From positions 9,557,704 through 9,621,703 of the forward strand of contig NC_088304.1 in assembly GCF_032854445.1 (NCBI RefSeq): a DNA stretch of 64,000 nt. The letters run 5' to 3'. Position numbers and translations under genes: made by a program. Shown here piece after piece: positions 35,620-48,914 of this stretch (the first letter of the stretch is position 1; each line of letters opens with the position of its first letter). The DNA comes from Liolophura sinensis. Taxonomy: Eukaryota; Mollusca; Polyplacophora; Chitonida; Chitonidae. The notes beneath the pieces are model-generated. The model ran no database searches. It was not told the origin of the DNA and was given only the letters and a program-made list of their open reading frames with translations.

Positions 35620-35829
35620 AGCCCCAGTCAGTTCAAGAACAGAGTGTTTACCTTTAGGAATACTTCCTTAAATAATTCAAGCCAATCTTCTCAAACATAA
35701 TGTCAGATTTGCTGATGAGAGATGACATTTTAGCCCTCTCTGGGCTGGTGAGGGATGAGCTGCAGTGAACCCTGGGTCATGGGTTCGTTGTATGGTCAAG
35801 CTATCAGGATAGGCCTAAAGGCGAATTTT

Positions 35830-37320
35830 CTCATCCGAAAAACAAAGTTAAGTGATTTATCCAACTCATTCTGAAACATGATCGTTTGTGGACGTTTCGA
35901 CCTTGATGTTAAATCTGTCAAGCGTAACACTTTTTCATTTACAAAGAAAACATTTCCTGCTACAATGTGTTTCTCCTCCTTTCCTGCACTACTCCTGGAG
36001 GAATAAATGAATGATTATGGATTAACACCGCTGTTTCTGGATGAAGACTCCTCTTTGACTATAATCTAAAGTCTTTGCAGCTTCGAGTTCCCTCTTGTGT
36101 AGGGCAAAGATTCTTTGGTCAAGTTTTTGGATTGCTGTTTTAAGTCCGCTGACATCTGCACCAAGCTAAGCAAACTGGATTGGAGGCTCGTTTGTTTTCG
36201 TCCATTAGAGAATAACTGCATCTTTATAATAATTCTTGAGGCATGTCTGTATACTACTGGGAGAGAATGCACGAACAATTTCATCTCTAAAGACATCTTG
36301 AGGTCTAACATTTTGAGATCTATCAAACAACGTTTTGGGTGGAACGTTCTGGAAATAGTTGGTGTACCCCTTCAATAAGCGATAGTTACAGGCTAATCAC
36401 AAGCGCCTTTAGATAGTACAGTCAAGTCTTTGTCATGGTAAAAATGCTACTGAACTAGCATTTATGTTACATTTTCGAAATTTGTTCGTGTTCAAATCCT
36501 GTGGCCTGATGTCCGCCGCTCGTTGTAGAATGTTCCACGAACCTAACTTTTTCGCGATATCAAGAATTCAGAGTCATCATCAAAACAATGAATGGCTCCT
36601 GGCTGCTTCATTTGCATTGATGTCCATCAAAAAATGATATATCAATTAAGAAATAATTTGCTTTAGAGTCTATTCGGTTAATGCATTTATGGCAGTCTGC
36701 ATTTGTCAAGTGGAAAAAACCTTTTGTGACGTCACTGTTCACAATAAGATCAGAAACAGCCACTCAAGTCTCCAATGTTTTAAAGGCAATTTACAGGATG
36801 TCAAAATTTGAAAAAATATTATTTCGTCTGATATATACTTCATAAGAGTGTTGTTGTTTTTGTTGTTGTTGTTGTTCTTTTTTGCTTGTTTTATTTTTCT
36901 CTCACTTCAAAGCAGACATTTACACTATGCAAAGAATATTACAGAATAATTTAGTCCTTAATCTTTAATCTGATCAAAGGTTTGCTCTGACATAGTAGTT
37001 TTCCGACTTGTAGATCACAGGCTAATATACCTAACTCACTGTAATAAATGGCGTAAATAAAAGAAATACACAGCTAGACATATAAACTGTTAATAAAATT
37101 AACAAACTTTCCCTGATACAGTGTTTTGTTTTGCTACTATACAAAAAGATCACCGATTTGACGTCTTCACAATTTATACATTAGCATTTAGCGCCCAAAC
37201 TAGAATTGAACTGTTCACCATGTGGGACGTTTTGTAAAGCACCAGTATCTTTGAGAGGATAAAAATCAATTGATTCTTTCCTTGGAAAATGCCCATGTCC
37301 ATCTGTGGATAAAAATGTTT
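35830..37320. other. No recognised gene; TTG microsatellite
   Basis: 36850-36877 holds GTTGTTGTTTTTGTTGTTGT and further TTG units. Overlapping open frames on both strands near 36066-36378 encode nothing I recognise. Confidence 0.6.
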
Positions 37321-37329
37321 CTTAAAAAC

Positions 37330-37480
37330 AAGTCCACTGAACCTGCTTCATGAAGTAATCAGGTGATGCGAAAAAAATTACGCAAGAAAATGAATTTCTG
37401 TGAGCCTCATTTTAGATTCTAGACGTCTTTTAAATTGTAGATAACACCAATGGTAGTTTTTGTACCTAATTCTACTTTAA
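37330..37480 (+). repeat. Dispersed segment shared with 30090-30220
   Basis: GCTTCATGAAGTAATCAGGT, AAAATGAATTTCTGTGAGCC and TACCTAATTCTACTTTAAG. Confidence 0.78.
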
Positions 37481-37734
37481 GTATTAGGCTATAGTTCCCG
37501 TTATCTGCTTGATTTGAGAAGTGCACCTTATACCCATGTGCCAAGAGAATTTTTGTTTCATTGCTATACGAGTAAGGGAGGCAGAGAAACCTAATCAAAC
37601 AGAAGAGCAAACCTATCTGTGATCGGTAGGCTGAGCTATATTTATCAAACGTGGCCTGGTGCATCACAGTGTCCCAAGATCTATGCGTCGAAACAGATAT
37701 TTGTATAACAGCCGTCAACGAATCAATAACCGCA

Positions 37735-37870
37735 AGGCCATTTCCCAAAACCACGTTTAACACAAACTACCAAAGAACTAAGAAATGATAGAAAGCACAA
37801 GAACCGATGCAGGAAAGATGCAACTTATGTTCTAGGCGACTAAGTGAAATCAGTATTCAAATCGTGTGCC
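37735..37870 (+). repeat. Dispersed repeat shared with 4030-4160 (-), 7065 and 40940
   Basis: ACACAAACTACCAAAGAACT, AAGAAATGATAGAAAGCAC and TATGTTCTAGGCGACTAAGT. Confidence 0.7.
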
Positions 37871-37924
37871 ATGCTAGAACATCAGTTGTCCATAATAAAA
37901 CGCCCCTAGCCCAAAGCAAGAAAC

Positions 37925-39085
37925 TTTCAGTGAAGGTCTGTGATGGAATAACTTTGACACACTAGTTTTTGCAGTAATAACTTGTGACGTTGATTGAAAT
38001 CGTCACACAACACACTCGATCTAATAAGTGCTATAAGACGATACATGTACATGCCATATGCAAGACACTTCAGTCTATTGCTGCCCAAGTAAGGATAATT
38101 TACAATGTCAAAATTGAAACTAGCCCTGTTGTCGTACAGTATGCGAGAGAGGAAACTGTTTTGGTCTTTGAACAAATATGGGTTCACATAAGATGTACCA
38201 TCTGGAGAGTCTGTGGTTTACTTTTAATCCAGCGACGGTGGGTAAATATCTTTCACAACCTTTGCAATATATGGATTGTTTAAAGCTAGCAGATCATCAA
38301 TACACCGTTTAGTGAATGAGAAATATCCGAATTGGTAAGAAATAGTCCTTGGCAGTTTGGGCATGTAGTCATTTTCATAAGAGAACAGGTATAGGTCAGC
38401 CAAAAGGGGCACAATTGGCCCCCACTGGAATACCTATACACTGTTGATATATCATTTCCCCGATTTTCACATAGATGTTATTAATGAGGAAAGCAAGCAA
38501 ACTTGATGAGCAACGAAACATCCCATGAAGGGTAACCCTTGTATGAAGCTGGACTGAAGAAGGTTTTGTTGTCACTGACGTTAATGTAGGGGTGACCAGT
38601 TTTATTAAACACCGATAAAAAAGGAATCCCAAGTAGATACGGTCTGTGTATTTGAGCGTCTAGCTTTTTTGTGTTATAAGGACCTACATACAGTTAACGC
38701 CTGAGTTTTTTTTTCAATTTGCACAACAATACTTTTTCCCAAATGACTTTACTTCTTGTAGTGCCTTCGTTAAGAGAGTAGATACAAGTTTTTGTGGCGG
38801 TGAGTAGAGAGTAAGACGAGAGTAGCGACGACAATGTGATAGCTGGAAAATGGTCAGACGTAACGGGTAAAATACGACCTCTTGTCACCTTATCTCAGTT
38901 AGAGTTTGATTCAAACTGTTCATGTTAATGCATAAATAGTAGCCATTTACACGCCCTCTAGCACCATGGCTTAAGCAGAATTAGGTAAAAAAAATGCAAT
39001 GATGTTAATTGCGATTTATTAGAGGTCACTGATCTAGACTTACTCAAAATGCTGTGTTGTCATCACATTTAACGTACAATTCCAC
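37925..39085 (-). pseudogene. Best-preserved copy of the xIDD reverse transcriptase element, with U unit at its 5' end
   Basis: Sense is the - strand. The U unit (39085-38770) is followed by TTRSKVIWEKVLLC, then FLINNIYVKIGEMIYQQCIG and IPVGANCAPF (38632-38396), LLADLYLFSYENDYMPKL and RCIDDLLALNNPYIAKVV (38412-38224), and SYVNPYLFKDQNSFLSRILY, FNFDIVNYPYLGSN and YRLIALIRSSVLCDDFNQRH (38200-37927). The IDD is the metal-binding pair of the RT palm; the usual Tyr before it reads Cys. Frameshifts near 38400 and 38220 and in-frame stops make it inactive. The class is probably Penelope-like, but a GIY-YIG endonuclease is not visible. Confidence 0.87.
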
Positions 39086-39089
39086 ATCT

Positions 39090-39900
39090 CTGTTTGAAAA
39101 AGGAATATGTAGAGGATACTTCACAGTGAAGGTTGAATACCATAATCATTGTTCTAGTGAGAGGGGGAAATGATAAACCATCAGATGCCAAGCGTATATA
39201 TTTGTATGTATGTTAGAGCAACCAGAAACATAATGCTGCCTCACTACCTTACCCCAATCACATATGTCTATAGATCATATCTGCCGCGATTTGCTATTAA
39301 TATAACAACCACTTTAGATAATACAACCACTCAGACATTATAGGCTGATCATACTCAAATTTAAATTTCTAAACTGTTGTTTTTCAATTATAGTTAAAAT
39401 ATATCAGGATTTTGTCTGTTTTGGATAGGGCTGAAAACATTTGGCTTGTATTTTTGATATGTTGTAGAGAGGAATTTGTTTTCACAGAAAAGACACTTAA
39501 AATCCATGCTTCACAAACAGTATATCTCAGGTACGTATCAACCTGACTGAGTTACCAGATACAGCTCTGTAATACTTACTTTTGCCCTGGGTTGTATAAC
39601 ATTTTAACTTGAGAGCCAGTATCATATCAACACATTATATATTGCTGAAGAAAAATTGTAAAAAAAATTCCCTACTCCTATAGTTTTACACATGCGCAAT
39701 TCCAAGATTTGTCTCACAACTGAGGAGTTTTAGGCCCCTCATATACTGTATATGTTGATACGCTAGATGCACTGTTATCTTGCACCTAATTGCAATATAT
39801 CAGAATTTTGTCTCTCTTGGATAGAACTGGGTAACCTTGAAGGTTACCAAATGACAAATTGTTATCACTTTACTGCCCTCGTTGACACATAAAAATGGCA
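39090..39900. other. No recognised feature
   Basis: AT-rich sequence. The phrase ATATATCAG(G/A)A(T)TTTTGTCT recurs near 39400 and 39797, hinting at an old local duplication. Confidence 0.5.
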
Positions 39901-39925
39901 CATGGTGCAGAGAAAAAGGCATCGG

Positions 39926-40045
<120 letters not shown>

Positions 40046-40099
40046 TGTTGAAATTGACAAATTCACTGCATGATTAGTAAGAAAGTCCTGAGCTAACAT

Positions 40100-42150
40100 C
40101 GGAATGTATCACAATACATTGTAACAACAACAACGGCTCTTGACGAAAAAAATATATTTATTTTTCAATTTGACATACAGAAAAAATGTATAGTTTGATA
40201 GAAAACAATTCAGCCCTAATCTAGAATATAAAAAGCTTCATAATAAAAAGCGTCCACTGCTTATCACTTTTATATTCTGCTTTCACCAATCTCATGCCGG
40301 ATTACTTTTCACTCCGATAATTCCCATTTTATTTAGTTCAATTCATATATACATGTTTTCCAGCTAAAGTTTTCTGTTTTATAGTTAGGACTTTTCCCAT
40401 TGTTATTCAAGTTATAAAATTTTCCGAGGACGTGAAGGAACTTAATTTCTCCTCGAGGATGGCTGATCAGCTGTTTGTTGACAATGACAGTGGCGAAGAT
40501 CGTCCAGACTTTGACATGGGATATGAGTTCTCCTGTGATGAAGGCCCGCCCATACATACCCATAGAAACTGCGCCTATAACACCAAGTGTCAGTAATACC
40601 TAGTCAACCAAATGTATCCATTTTCGTTGATGTGGCATACACCTAGTCCGACTTTGAGTGAAAACAATGAAAAACAAGAACACAGAAAGGATGACAAATT
40701 CAACAGTTGGCACTTTCCAGAAATGGTTCCGTTCCTTTCTACGATCGTACACTCGTGATATTCACAACATTCCGCTACCGAATTGAATAATTACGCAGGA
40801 AACTTTATCCTCAACATTCGAAAATCTGATAGTTCCGGGGATGAACCTGGAACCTTGACGTCGTATCTGCGGGGCATTGTCAGGTTCAGGTCAAAATGGA
40901 CATTCCAGGTCAATTCCCAAAACAAAAATCATCAAAGAACTGAAAAAAGAAAGTACCGGTCTATAAAGTACGAATATAGGAAGAAATCAAGCAAAAAACA
41001 AGAAGTCACCAGTTTTCAGAGATGTTGAAAAGACGCAAGGAATGTTCTTGGCAAATGAGTGAAATAAGTCGTGTACCATGCCACAGTATGTTAGCTGTGA
41101 ACGTATAATATATATATATATATATATATATATTCAGTTCCCGTTTGGTTACAAGTGCCCAAACAGTATGAGGTGAATATTTCTCCAGAAAATGGCGGTA
41201 TAGAGAAATGCATGAGTATGGCTGAGATTAAAAACTACAGATTCACGATGGGGGATGACAATAAATCCATTAAATCCCCACCCAAATGCATACTTATAAT
41301 ATGAGTGGCCTATCTCTTCATTCTTTTCTCGACCACCCACTGACAAATACAGCTTCATTCTGCGTTAAGCTTCGTGACCAATAACCATGGCGAATCCATA
41401 CGCAAAATATTGTTTACATTGTATGATCCGATCGGAAGCTGACTGACTCCACGTGCCGGAAATGTCAACATTTAAATATTAAACTGAAACTAAGTTTTTC
41501 GTGAAGCTGGTCAGTCAAATATGGCGGATTAGAAAAAGATAAAGACATGTATGTTCGCCGACAAGCATTGGAAAGTCACTGCGCTTTTGCTATGTAGATC
41601 GTCTGGAATTCAAGACAGCAGCAGTAGCCGATCAACTACTTCGTCCGAAATGTTACAAGATTGTTCTTGTTATGTTCTTACCGGTCAGCAGGTTGATAAA
41701 CCTACTGTCAGTGGGTTTCCAGATGTAAGTTTCACCGGGGAATTTAGTCAGGGTAAACGTTCCTCGTATGACAGCTGCATTCTTCGTGCGACAGCTGATG
41801 TGTAGCCGCGTTTCATTGCTTGACAATTTTTAAAGATTTATGTCACGGGAAATTTCCCAGGTTGGCCTATGAATATACAACCTGATGCAGAAAATACCAA
41901 AAAAACTAATCAACTTCATATATCGCAAAGCTTTTACATTTTTCTCTGTTAAGATCACGAGGAGGGACTGCACTTAAGTTTTATTTAATGTAAATCTTTC
42001 AAATACTCTCCAAAGGTGTTAATATTGCTACTCCATGAAAAGTGTTATTTTATAAAATTTGTTTATAGTGTTGGTTTAAGGCGTTGATTGACCGGCTTCA
42101 CGCTCTTTCAGCTTTGAGGAGTGTTGAAATATTTACACTTAATAAGTAAT
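40100..42150. other. No recognised gene
   Basis: A weak copy of a dispersed repeat (GAAATCAAGCAAAAAACAAG, AATGTTCTTGGCAAATGAGT) lies at 40940-41100. Open frames at 40783-41028 and 41551-41805 show no domain I recognise. Confidence 0.5.
41106..41133. repeat. (TA)n microsatellite, short
   Basis: About 13 TA repeats. Confidence 0.97.
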
Positions 42151-42179
42151 AATAAAGCTGATAGCTCTTGAAGTGCAGT

Positions 42180-42265
42180 CGGGGCCTCAGTTGGCGCGTC
42201 AGCGCGGCGCAATGACCCAGAAGCCTCTCACTGATGCGGTCGTTGTGAGTTGAAGTCCCTGCATA
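42180..42265 (+). mobile_element. SINE (family 1) head only
   Basis: GGGGCCTCAGTTGGCGCGTC, GCGGCGCAATGACCCAGAAG and GAGTTGAAGTCCCTGCATA. A detached tail (AAAACACCAATCAAATAAAT) lies at 42733-42760, so the element may be split by unrelated sequence. Confidence 0.82.
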
Positions 42266-42420
42266 TTCGAAGCAATAATGGGAACATATCTCATTTCAGT
42301 CGAATCAAACACAATTGTTTCGCCAAAGGAATAATGTGGATCGACACAAGTCTAAAGTTTAACTAGTAACTTGTAACGTCAAAGTAGAATGAGTAGAACT
42401 ACTTCCAGTTTGAAGTTAGA

Positions 42421-42485
42421 GTCAGTGAGTGAGTGGGTTTAACGTCGTGCTCAACAACTTTTCAGTCATAAGACGACGATCTTGA
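42421..42485 (+). repeat. Fragment of a GTGAGTGAGTGGGTTTAACG-type repeat
   Basis: GTCAGTGAGTGAGTGGGTTT, AACGTCGTGCTCAACAAC and TTTTCAGTCATAAGACGACG. This start is one I associate with abundant repeats of molluscs and related phyla; it is used only as a lineage hint. Confidence 0.6.
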
Positions 42486-42769
42486 AGTTAGAAGTTACAA
42501 GATAATACCAACATCAGCGATATCAATCTACGTCGTAAAACATTTCTGTTGAAACGTTTAAGACTATTCTATCAAATAGCTTCATTGAAAATTTCTTCAA
42601 TTTTGCCGAATATACCAAGCATTTATTGTTACAAGTTATAACCATAGGGTGGAATCTGTACCGCGATGCGCTTTGTAAGCATGTGTCTTTCAGCTTGGGG
42701 CAAGAGGCAGCATGAAACCTAGCACAGCTTTAAAACACCAATCAAATAAATAAATAAACATATGAACAA

Positions 42770-43150
42770 TTGCAATAAAGGCGTAACTGAAATATTTTTC
42801 TACTTCTTCTTGCTTTATGTTTTGATGTTTTAGGTGTACAGGTATGAACCTTTCAATGTTTTAAAAGTAAATTGGTATGGACTACGTACTTCCTCCGTTT
42901 CAATTGCGTACATGCACAGACATGTTAATTATATGCATTCTGATGTAACAAGTTTAAGAAGCAACATTGAGACGACAGAGACTTTGATTTGTAATCCCAG
43001 TGACCTTTGCTGATTTAATCAGTCATGTTACTCGAGGGTGGAGAGTATGAACATAAGATATCGTTCGCGCAGTTATGGCAAGCTGAAAAAAGGGAGATAC
43101 GGATGTCACATCCTATTAAATTACTGCTCCTACACAAGATGTGAAACGAT
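42770..43150. other. No recognised feature
   Basis: AT-rich sequence with no supported gene or repeat. Confidence 0.5.
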
Positions 43151-43164
43151 CTGCGAGATAAAGG

Positions 43165-43330
43165 ATGCTTTTACCAGTTATTTTTTTAACCAATTCTGCT
43201 TAAGTCTGCTGAACATTTAGAATAAAATAACTGAGGTAAAGAAAGTTTATTTCACCCCTTACGTGTGATGATTTGCCAACTATCACACTGTCGTCGCTGC
43301 GCTGGATTTACTCTCTATGATGTACGTCTT
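43165..43330 (+). repeat. U unit
   Basis: AACCAATTCTGCTTAAGTCT, TTATTTCACCCCTTACGTGT, CTATCACACTGTCGTCGCTG and GGATTTACTCTCTATGATGT. Confidence 0.83.
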
Positions 43331-43339
43331 TTATATATT

Positions 43340-44300
43340 AGCTCCGCAAGGCCTCCTTTATCTAACATAACACCTCGGCCATACACTGTGCCTATACAAC
43401 ACTCTCCCATACCTTCTGTCTTCTTATGTCTAAAACGCCAGTTAACATTTCTGCTTAGGGGAATGGAAAGGTACTTAATTAGGCCTTTATTTATGTCCGT
43501 TCCCAGACTGTTATATGAATATGTTATAATTGCAACCTTAGGGAAAAGATCTGTAATCTAGAGTGATAGGGTAAGAAATTTAAGTTTCTCTTTGCGCGCA
43601 CGAGAGCCATGATAAAAATCAGCTGCGCATATTAGTGACGCAAATACAACTCGACGCATTTGAATGTCTCGTCTTCAACCTGGGGGACATTTTAACAGAA
43701 AAAAAACATTGTAGACAGACAATTTTGGCTTTGACGAATTTGATTGATCGGTTTATTTGACCTCGGTTTTACGCAGTAACATATATACCAGCTTTAAGAC
43801 AGAAGTCAATGCACGAAGGTACTGACAGCGTTACCTTGCTCTTTCAGTGATATGGCCATATAATGTTAAATGGATATACGAAACCGGTCATGGAATGTCA
43901 ATTGTTTGAGAACCTCATTCTTATGAATTTTCCACTTGTTTAACGACAGCCATGTCTATGGACGGGGAAACCGTAATGGCGAAACCGGAGGAAATAGGAA
44001 ACTACTGATATACATACAGTACTGACGAAAACGAGACAGCGCAGCGCGGTTTGAAGTAGAGCTGGTCGAATACACACTTTCTGTTCTGGCCAGCCCATTA
44101 CAGCTGTGCCTTCTGCCAGACTCTTGCGCGATCATAAAAATCTTCTGGAAGTTATATAAACCTGATGGATGTAGTCTCTTATTATCTCACTTGTCCCGCG
44201 TTACCAGAATAGCGTCCTCGGAGGGTCTGGTAGCAAAACTGTTTCGAATATAAAAGCAACAACACGGGCGGGTGTACTCGTTCCATTTATAAGAAGCCGA
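43340..44300. other. No recognised feature
   Basis: About 960 bp without a supported gene, SINE or tandem repeat. Confidence 0.5.
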
Positions 44301-44314
44301 GGAGCTAGAGGATG

Positions 44315-44520
44315 TATATTTGCCACTGTTTACGCATTTACATGAATAGTTACAATGAAACCCTAACTGATGTAAAATGAAGAGAGGCTATATTTCACAA
44401 TAAAACCCTAATTGAAGTAAAGTGACAAGAAGCTGTGTATCGCCGGTAACATGTGACTATTTGCCAGCCATGACACTTTTGTCGATAGGGATTTACTCTC
44501 TATGCTGTACGTCTTTTATA
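44315..44520 (+). repeat. U unit with internal partial duplication
   Basis: AACCCTAACTGATGTAAAAT and AACCCTAATTGAAGTAAAGT are two successive copies of one U segment, followed by CCAGCCATGACACTTTTGTC and TTTACTCTCTATGCTGTACG. Confidence 0.8.
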
Positions 44521-44719
44521 CTGTCTTCTGGTATAAACCAGGATTCTGCTGGCAGGGCATGCACTTGGTATGAGGACGATAAATTTGTCATCAGGACATC
44601 GCGTCTTTGTCAGGAATATTTCACTTGGACAACTTCAGTTACGTTTGTGGTTCACGGAAACCTGAAACAGCTCAAGGAAAGGAAAACTATATCTTCGTCA
44701 TTTACCTGACACACCCGCT

Positions 44720-45500
44720 GATCAAAAGCTGATGTCGACCCAGAGCACCCAGAAATGCTTAGAGAACAGCACATTTTATGACTGGGACAGCGAACAGGCA
44801 TGGATAATAATGTGAGAACCATATTCAATGTATGTGTCGCTGTAAACTGATTATATCGACCTACGATCATGCAAAAAGGCTTAAGTGTACGTGTCAAAAC
44901 AAAGCCCGGCTTTCCCCCAAATTGACATTTTACGAATGGATCGAAAGAAAACCATCATGAGCTGGACTTCAACTCACTGCGACTGTATTGTTGAGAGGCC
45001 CGTAGGTCACTGTGCTGCCATAGCACTCTAACCCCTCGGTCACAGAGGCCAGGACATTTTACTATAGGCCTATACACCAGACGTAACAAGCTTCCGTACA
45101 TGAAATATTCATATCTATTTCCCATCAACCCCGTATCCAACATGAGTGAACTTGGCTAGCAGTTCACAGTTAACAGTTCACAATTTAAAAGGGACCATTA
45201 ATTATTTTCAGATAAAAAATAATAATTTATATTTAGAAAAATTACATATATAGATCGTACATATTTATTAGACAAACACCACTTGGCAAGCCCTACAAAA
45301 CGGCGTCACAAGTTTTGGCACCTGACATCAGGTGACGTCACACTGAGTTGTGAACCGAACTGTTAACTGAACTGTTAAATATCCGGGGAGATTTCTTAAT
45401 CCATCCTTCTTTTTCTTGTTCATACTTCTTTATAACCCAATAACATAATTATTCATGTTGTTAGCTGTTTCAGTGTAAAGACCCTCTTGCCTGTAATTCC
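44720..45500 (-). repeat. Right arm inner C block, partner of 6500-7080
   Basis: On the - strand: TTACAGCGACACATACATTG, GGCCTATAGTAAAATGTC and AGAAATCTCCCCGGAT. It contains the same SINE head insertion as the left copy. Confidence 0.85.
44933..45052 (-). mobile_element. SINE (family 1) head-only insertion, same site as 6690-6808
   Basis: TGAGCTGGACTTCAACTCAC (box B complement) and CTCGGTCACAGAGGCC (box A complement). Flanked by GACATTTTA at 44924-44932 and 45053-45061, the reverse complement of the left-arm target TAAAATGTC. Confidence 0.92.
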
Positions 45501-45654
45501 ACATGTCAGTTATCACCTCGCCCTGGAGAATGGGATTTGATAGCTATCTGGCTTTCCCCGGAACTCGCACTGGCTGCTTTTAAGATATAGAAAATAACGA
45601 ACTTACAGCGTAGAGGGGAAAAAACAATCACGGCCTTCACTTCGGCCAGGGTTT

Positions 45655-45830
45655 TATCCTGACTGTTCCTGTAAATTCCCAAACAGTAGCAAACAATACG
45701 CTCCCAGCACCATGGCCCAAGCAGAATTAGGCAAACAAAATAGTGTTAGTTCCAATTTATTAGACATTACTGCTCTAGAAATACCCAAAATACCATGTTG
45801 TCTTCTGACAGTCTCTTAACGTAATCAGGC
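45655..45830 (-). repeat. U unit, 5' part
   Basis: On the - strand: TTGGGTATTTCTAGAGCAGT, AATGTCTAATAAATTGGAAC, CTAATTCTGCTTGGGCCATG and GTGCTGGGAGCG. Confidence 0.8.
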
Positions 45831-45849
45831 TTTCTAACAGTCGATTGGA

Positions 45850-48800
45850 AACTATTTCCCATGTGTGTCTGGACACAAACATCACACACGAAACAGACAA
45901 TGACGAATCCGCACTCACACTCAATACAACATTCACTATATGAAAATTAAAAGAATTATGTATCTAATACATTATCCATCGAGCAATTAATGAATAAATT
46001 ATTTTATCTTGATTTCTCGTTTTTCACTTTGAACAACGCAAAATGTTCTCTATAATCAGGTGATCCTGCCACCTTGACGGAAAAAGCCTTATCTTCAGCT
46101 GAGAATATATCGTCTCAAATCAGATCTTGACGGAGAGTGACACCGGTTGTCACTTGAGCGTCTAGTACGAAAAGAAAGTGAGACTTTCTTGCGTAAGAGA
46201 TTATATACTAGTATAGAGCATAGCCTAAAACCATACTAAGCCAAATCCAAAAACAGTAAATGCAGTGAAATGGGCACAACTTTTCACTGTGTTGCCCACA
46301 TATCAGTATCGGCTGCTTAACAGTTATTGACAAATGAAGAATCCATACAAGTACTACAAGATGATATCTCTCACAAAACAAACATATTAAGGATCTTGTG
46401 ACAGGTACAGTCTGGACAGGTACAATCTGGTAAAACCAGTGTTATTAAACTCCAAATCGATCGATTAGATCATGCTAGAAACAAAAGGGCTAGATGGACT
46501 GCTTTCACGTCCGGTTATCAATGTTGAATACGGCTGCCCCAGACTACTTCATGTTTAAACCTTCTTTGCTTTCTAACATTAAAAGTCTGAGCTGACGCCA
46601 GATTAGAGGAGCCTGGCCAACTTCTTTGTCACTTACCCACAAGGTCAAGGTCACATACATCAGGTTTGTAAGTTGAGGCAGCCGGGCAAACCATGGTAGA
46701 AATCTCCGCACACAAGCCAAGTGCCTTTCGAACGTCCGTAATTTCGTACAGGTGCAGCCGAGATTATAGGGACCCGTTTCACGAAAGGTCTGTAGTAGGT
46801 CATTTCACAAAAGTAAAACTGTCTAAAGCTTAGCCGCTTAACAAAGCTGGCTATGTGGCCGTTTTGCAGCAATTTAATTGGTAGATTTCAGGATGTTTAA
46901 TGTTAAATTGGCTTCAAAATGTAGATAAACTAAATTACCATCTACAAAGATAATTTCTTCTTCATTTTCGTTTATAATAAGGTTTGTAAGCGAAGAATGA
47001 TAACTCTCACAACTAACTGTCGCAGTGAAACAACAACAACGGATGAGATTTGATGGTTTGTGAGCTTTAAAAAGACCTTCACAGAGGCGGATTTATTCCA
47101 TTTGGACAATTAATACATGCACTTTATGAGAAAGGCCAAACGCCAAATTTGTTTCCTCCCGCCACCTTCTGACATGACTAAGGATATCGGGATATTTTTC
47201 AAATCCAAGACAAAAAGCTTTAGTCCAAAGCCAGATATTTTCTTTGTGAAATGGGTTAGACAAAATTGCTAGTCGGCAAACTGAACTAGGCGTCTAAGTT
47301 AAAGCTTTAGACTTTATGTGAAACGCGTAATAGGAGGTCGGTTCCACCATGGAAATTTCTGAAGACATTGTTTCCTTAGTTTGTCTGGATTAAGGTTTGA
47401 ATGAAAAGTTTGCAGTAACACAGCCCCGAAGGTATTTATGTCAAAAAGTTTCTTCAAAATGATATCACTGTTAATAGATAGCTGTATTATAAACGTAATG
47501 CCACCCATTTCAAGTAGTCTGATTGAGGGGTATAAATACTAGGCTTTTATCTACTTAGCCTAGAAACAAAAACTCCGATAATAACTTGACCATATTGCGC
47601 GAGAGCATTTTGATCAGAGCCTATACAGACAGAAGAGCAATCTGGTCCTTAAAGGGAATTGAAACAGTGGGTAATATCGTCGTTCGACCTTTTTCTGGGT
47701 TAAGTCCTGCATTCCAACTACGCGTCTCCCGAGTTCTCGTGGTTTTCATCCTGTTGACACGTGACCGTTGTTGACCTATTGTTCAGCATACGTGAGACAT
47801 GATTAGAAACGGAATTTTTTTCATTTATTAGGGGTTCACACAGGTTTTCCTGCTGAACACCTCGTTTGGATTATTATTAATACTCTACCATTTTGTGAAC
47901 CCGCTAGACGGTGTGACCGACTGGCCAATGAATGGATTGCTCTAAAATTTTATAAGTTTGCTGAAATCACTTCATTTCCGGTAAAAATTGTGGTTACAAT
48001 TGAGACGTAACAACTAGTGTCAAAAGTATTCTGGTCTATTTTGGGCCGGTGATTCCGAATCAGCTTTTGTTTTTGTCTATCTTGTTGTAACTATTTAAGA
48101 TATATAGTCAAAAACTTATTGTAGGTGTGTAACTTCAGTCCACTGTAACAAAATATGAGAAATCTATGAAATCCTGGAACTTGCATCAAATTGTAGTCCA
48201 AGACATGCGCTTTCTGGCCTGTGCCAACGGATTTTAGCTACGATCAATAGTTTTCTCGTTAGAAGATTTAAATGACACCATCGTTTTTCAAAGACAGATA
48301 TTTAAGCCCATTGCTTTATCACTGAATAAGATGGGCAACTGGACAGAGATATACTCTTTTGAATAGCTGATTTCTACTGTACTGTCCATAATTTCTCAAA
48401 GTGGTTGTGCGCCATAGTTCTGTCTCGTATGTGATAGCGTACAGTAATAATTTCGACAACAAACTACGTGGACCCTGGCCAAAACTGCATTGCAGTAATA
48501 GTTTAAATCCCTTCCTCGGGGATCTTCCGATTCTGTCGATTCCACAAAACCATTTCTGACTTAAGTCAAAATCTGAAATAGGATTTTAAAGCTTACTTTT
48601 GAGCCGTAGAAATTAAAAATTTGACCCCTTTATGTGTGCCACCTTACAACAAATGTGTTAAAATCTTAACGTCCAGTGCCAAGAAGTAATCGCTGTGATG
48701 AGATTTTAAATTTAACTTAAGTCAGAAGTAGCTGTGTAGAATCGACCCCTGATTCATGAGTAGGGGAGAGAGAATGACACCGGGGAATATCGTAAACCAT

Positions 48801-48900
48801 TACTCTATGGTCATCACTACTCCTTCCCCTGGTACCTGACAGACTGTTACACATAAAGACGCCACTTCACTGGTTTCCAGACCCATCAACGCTGACGAGA
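45850..48900. other. Right arm middle part; block D match and no gene
   Basis: 46575-46700 (-) matches block D (TGTGTGCGGA, ACAAACCTGATGTATGTGAC, GACCTTGACCTTGTGGGTAA), and 47630-47670 (-) matches 8060-8100 (GATATTACCCACTGTTTCAA with AATATTGCCCACTGTTTTAA). The remainder has no supported feature. Confidence 0.6.
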
Positions 48901-48914
48901 CCAGAAAAGGCCAG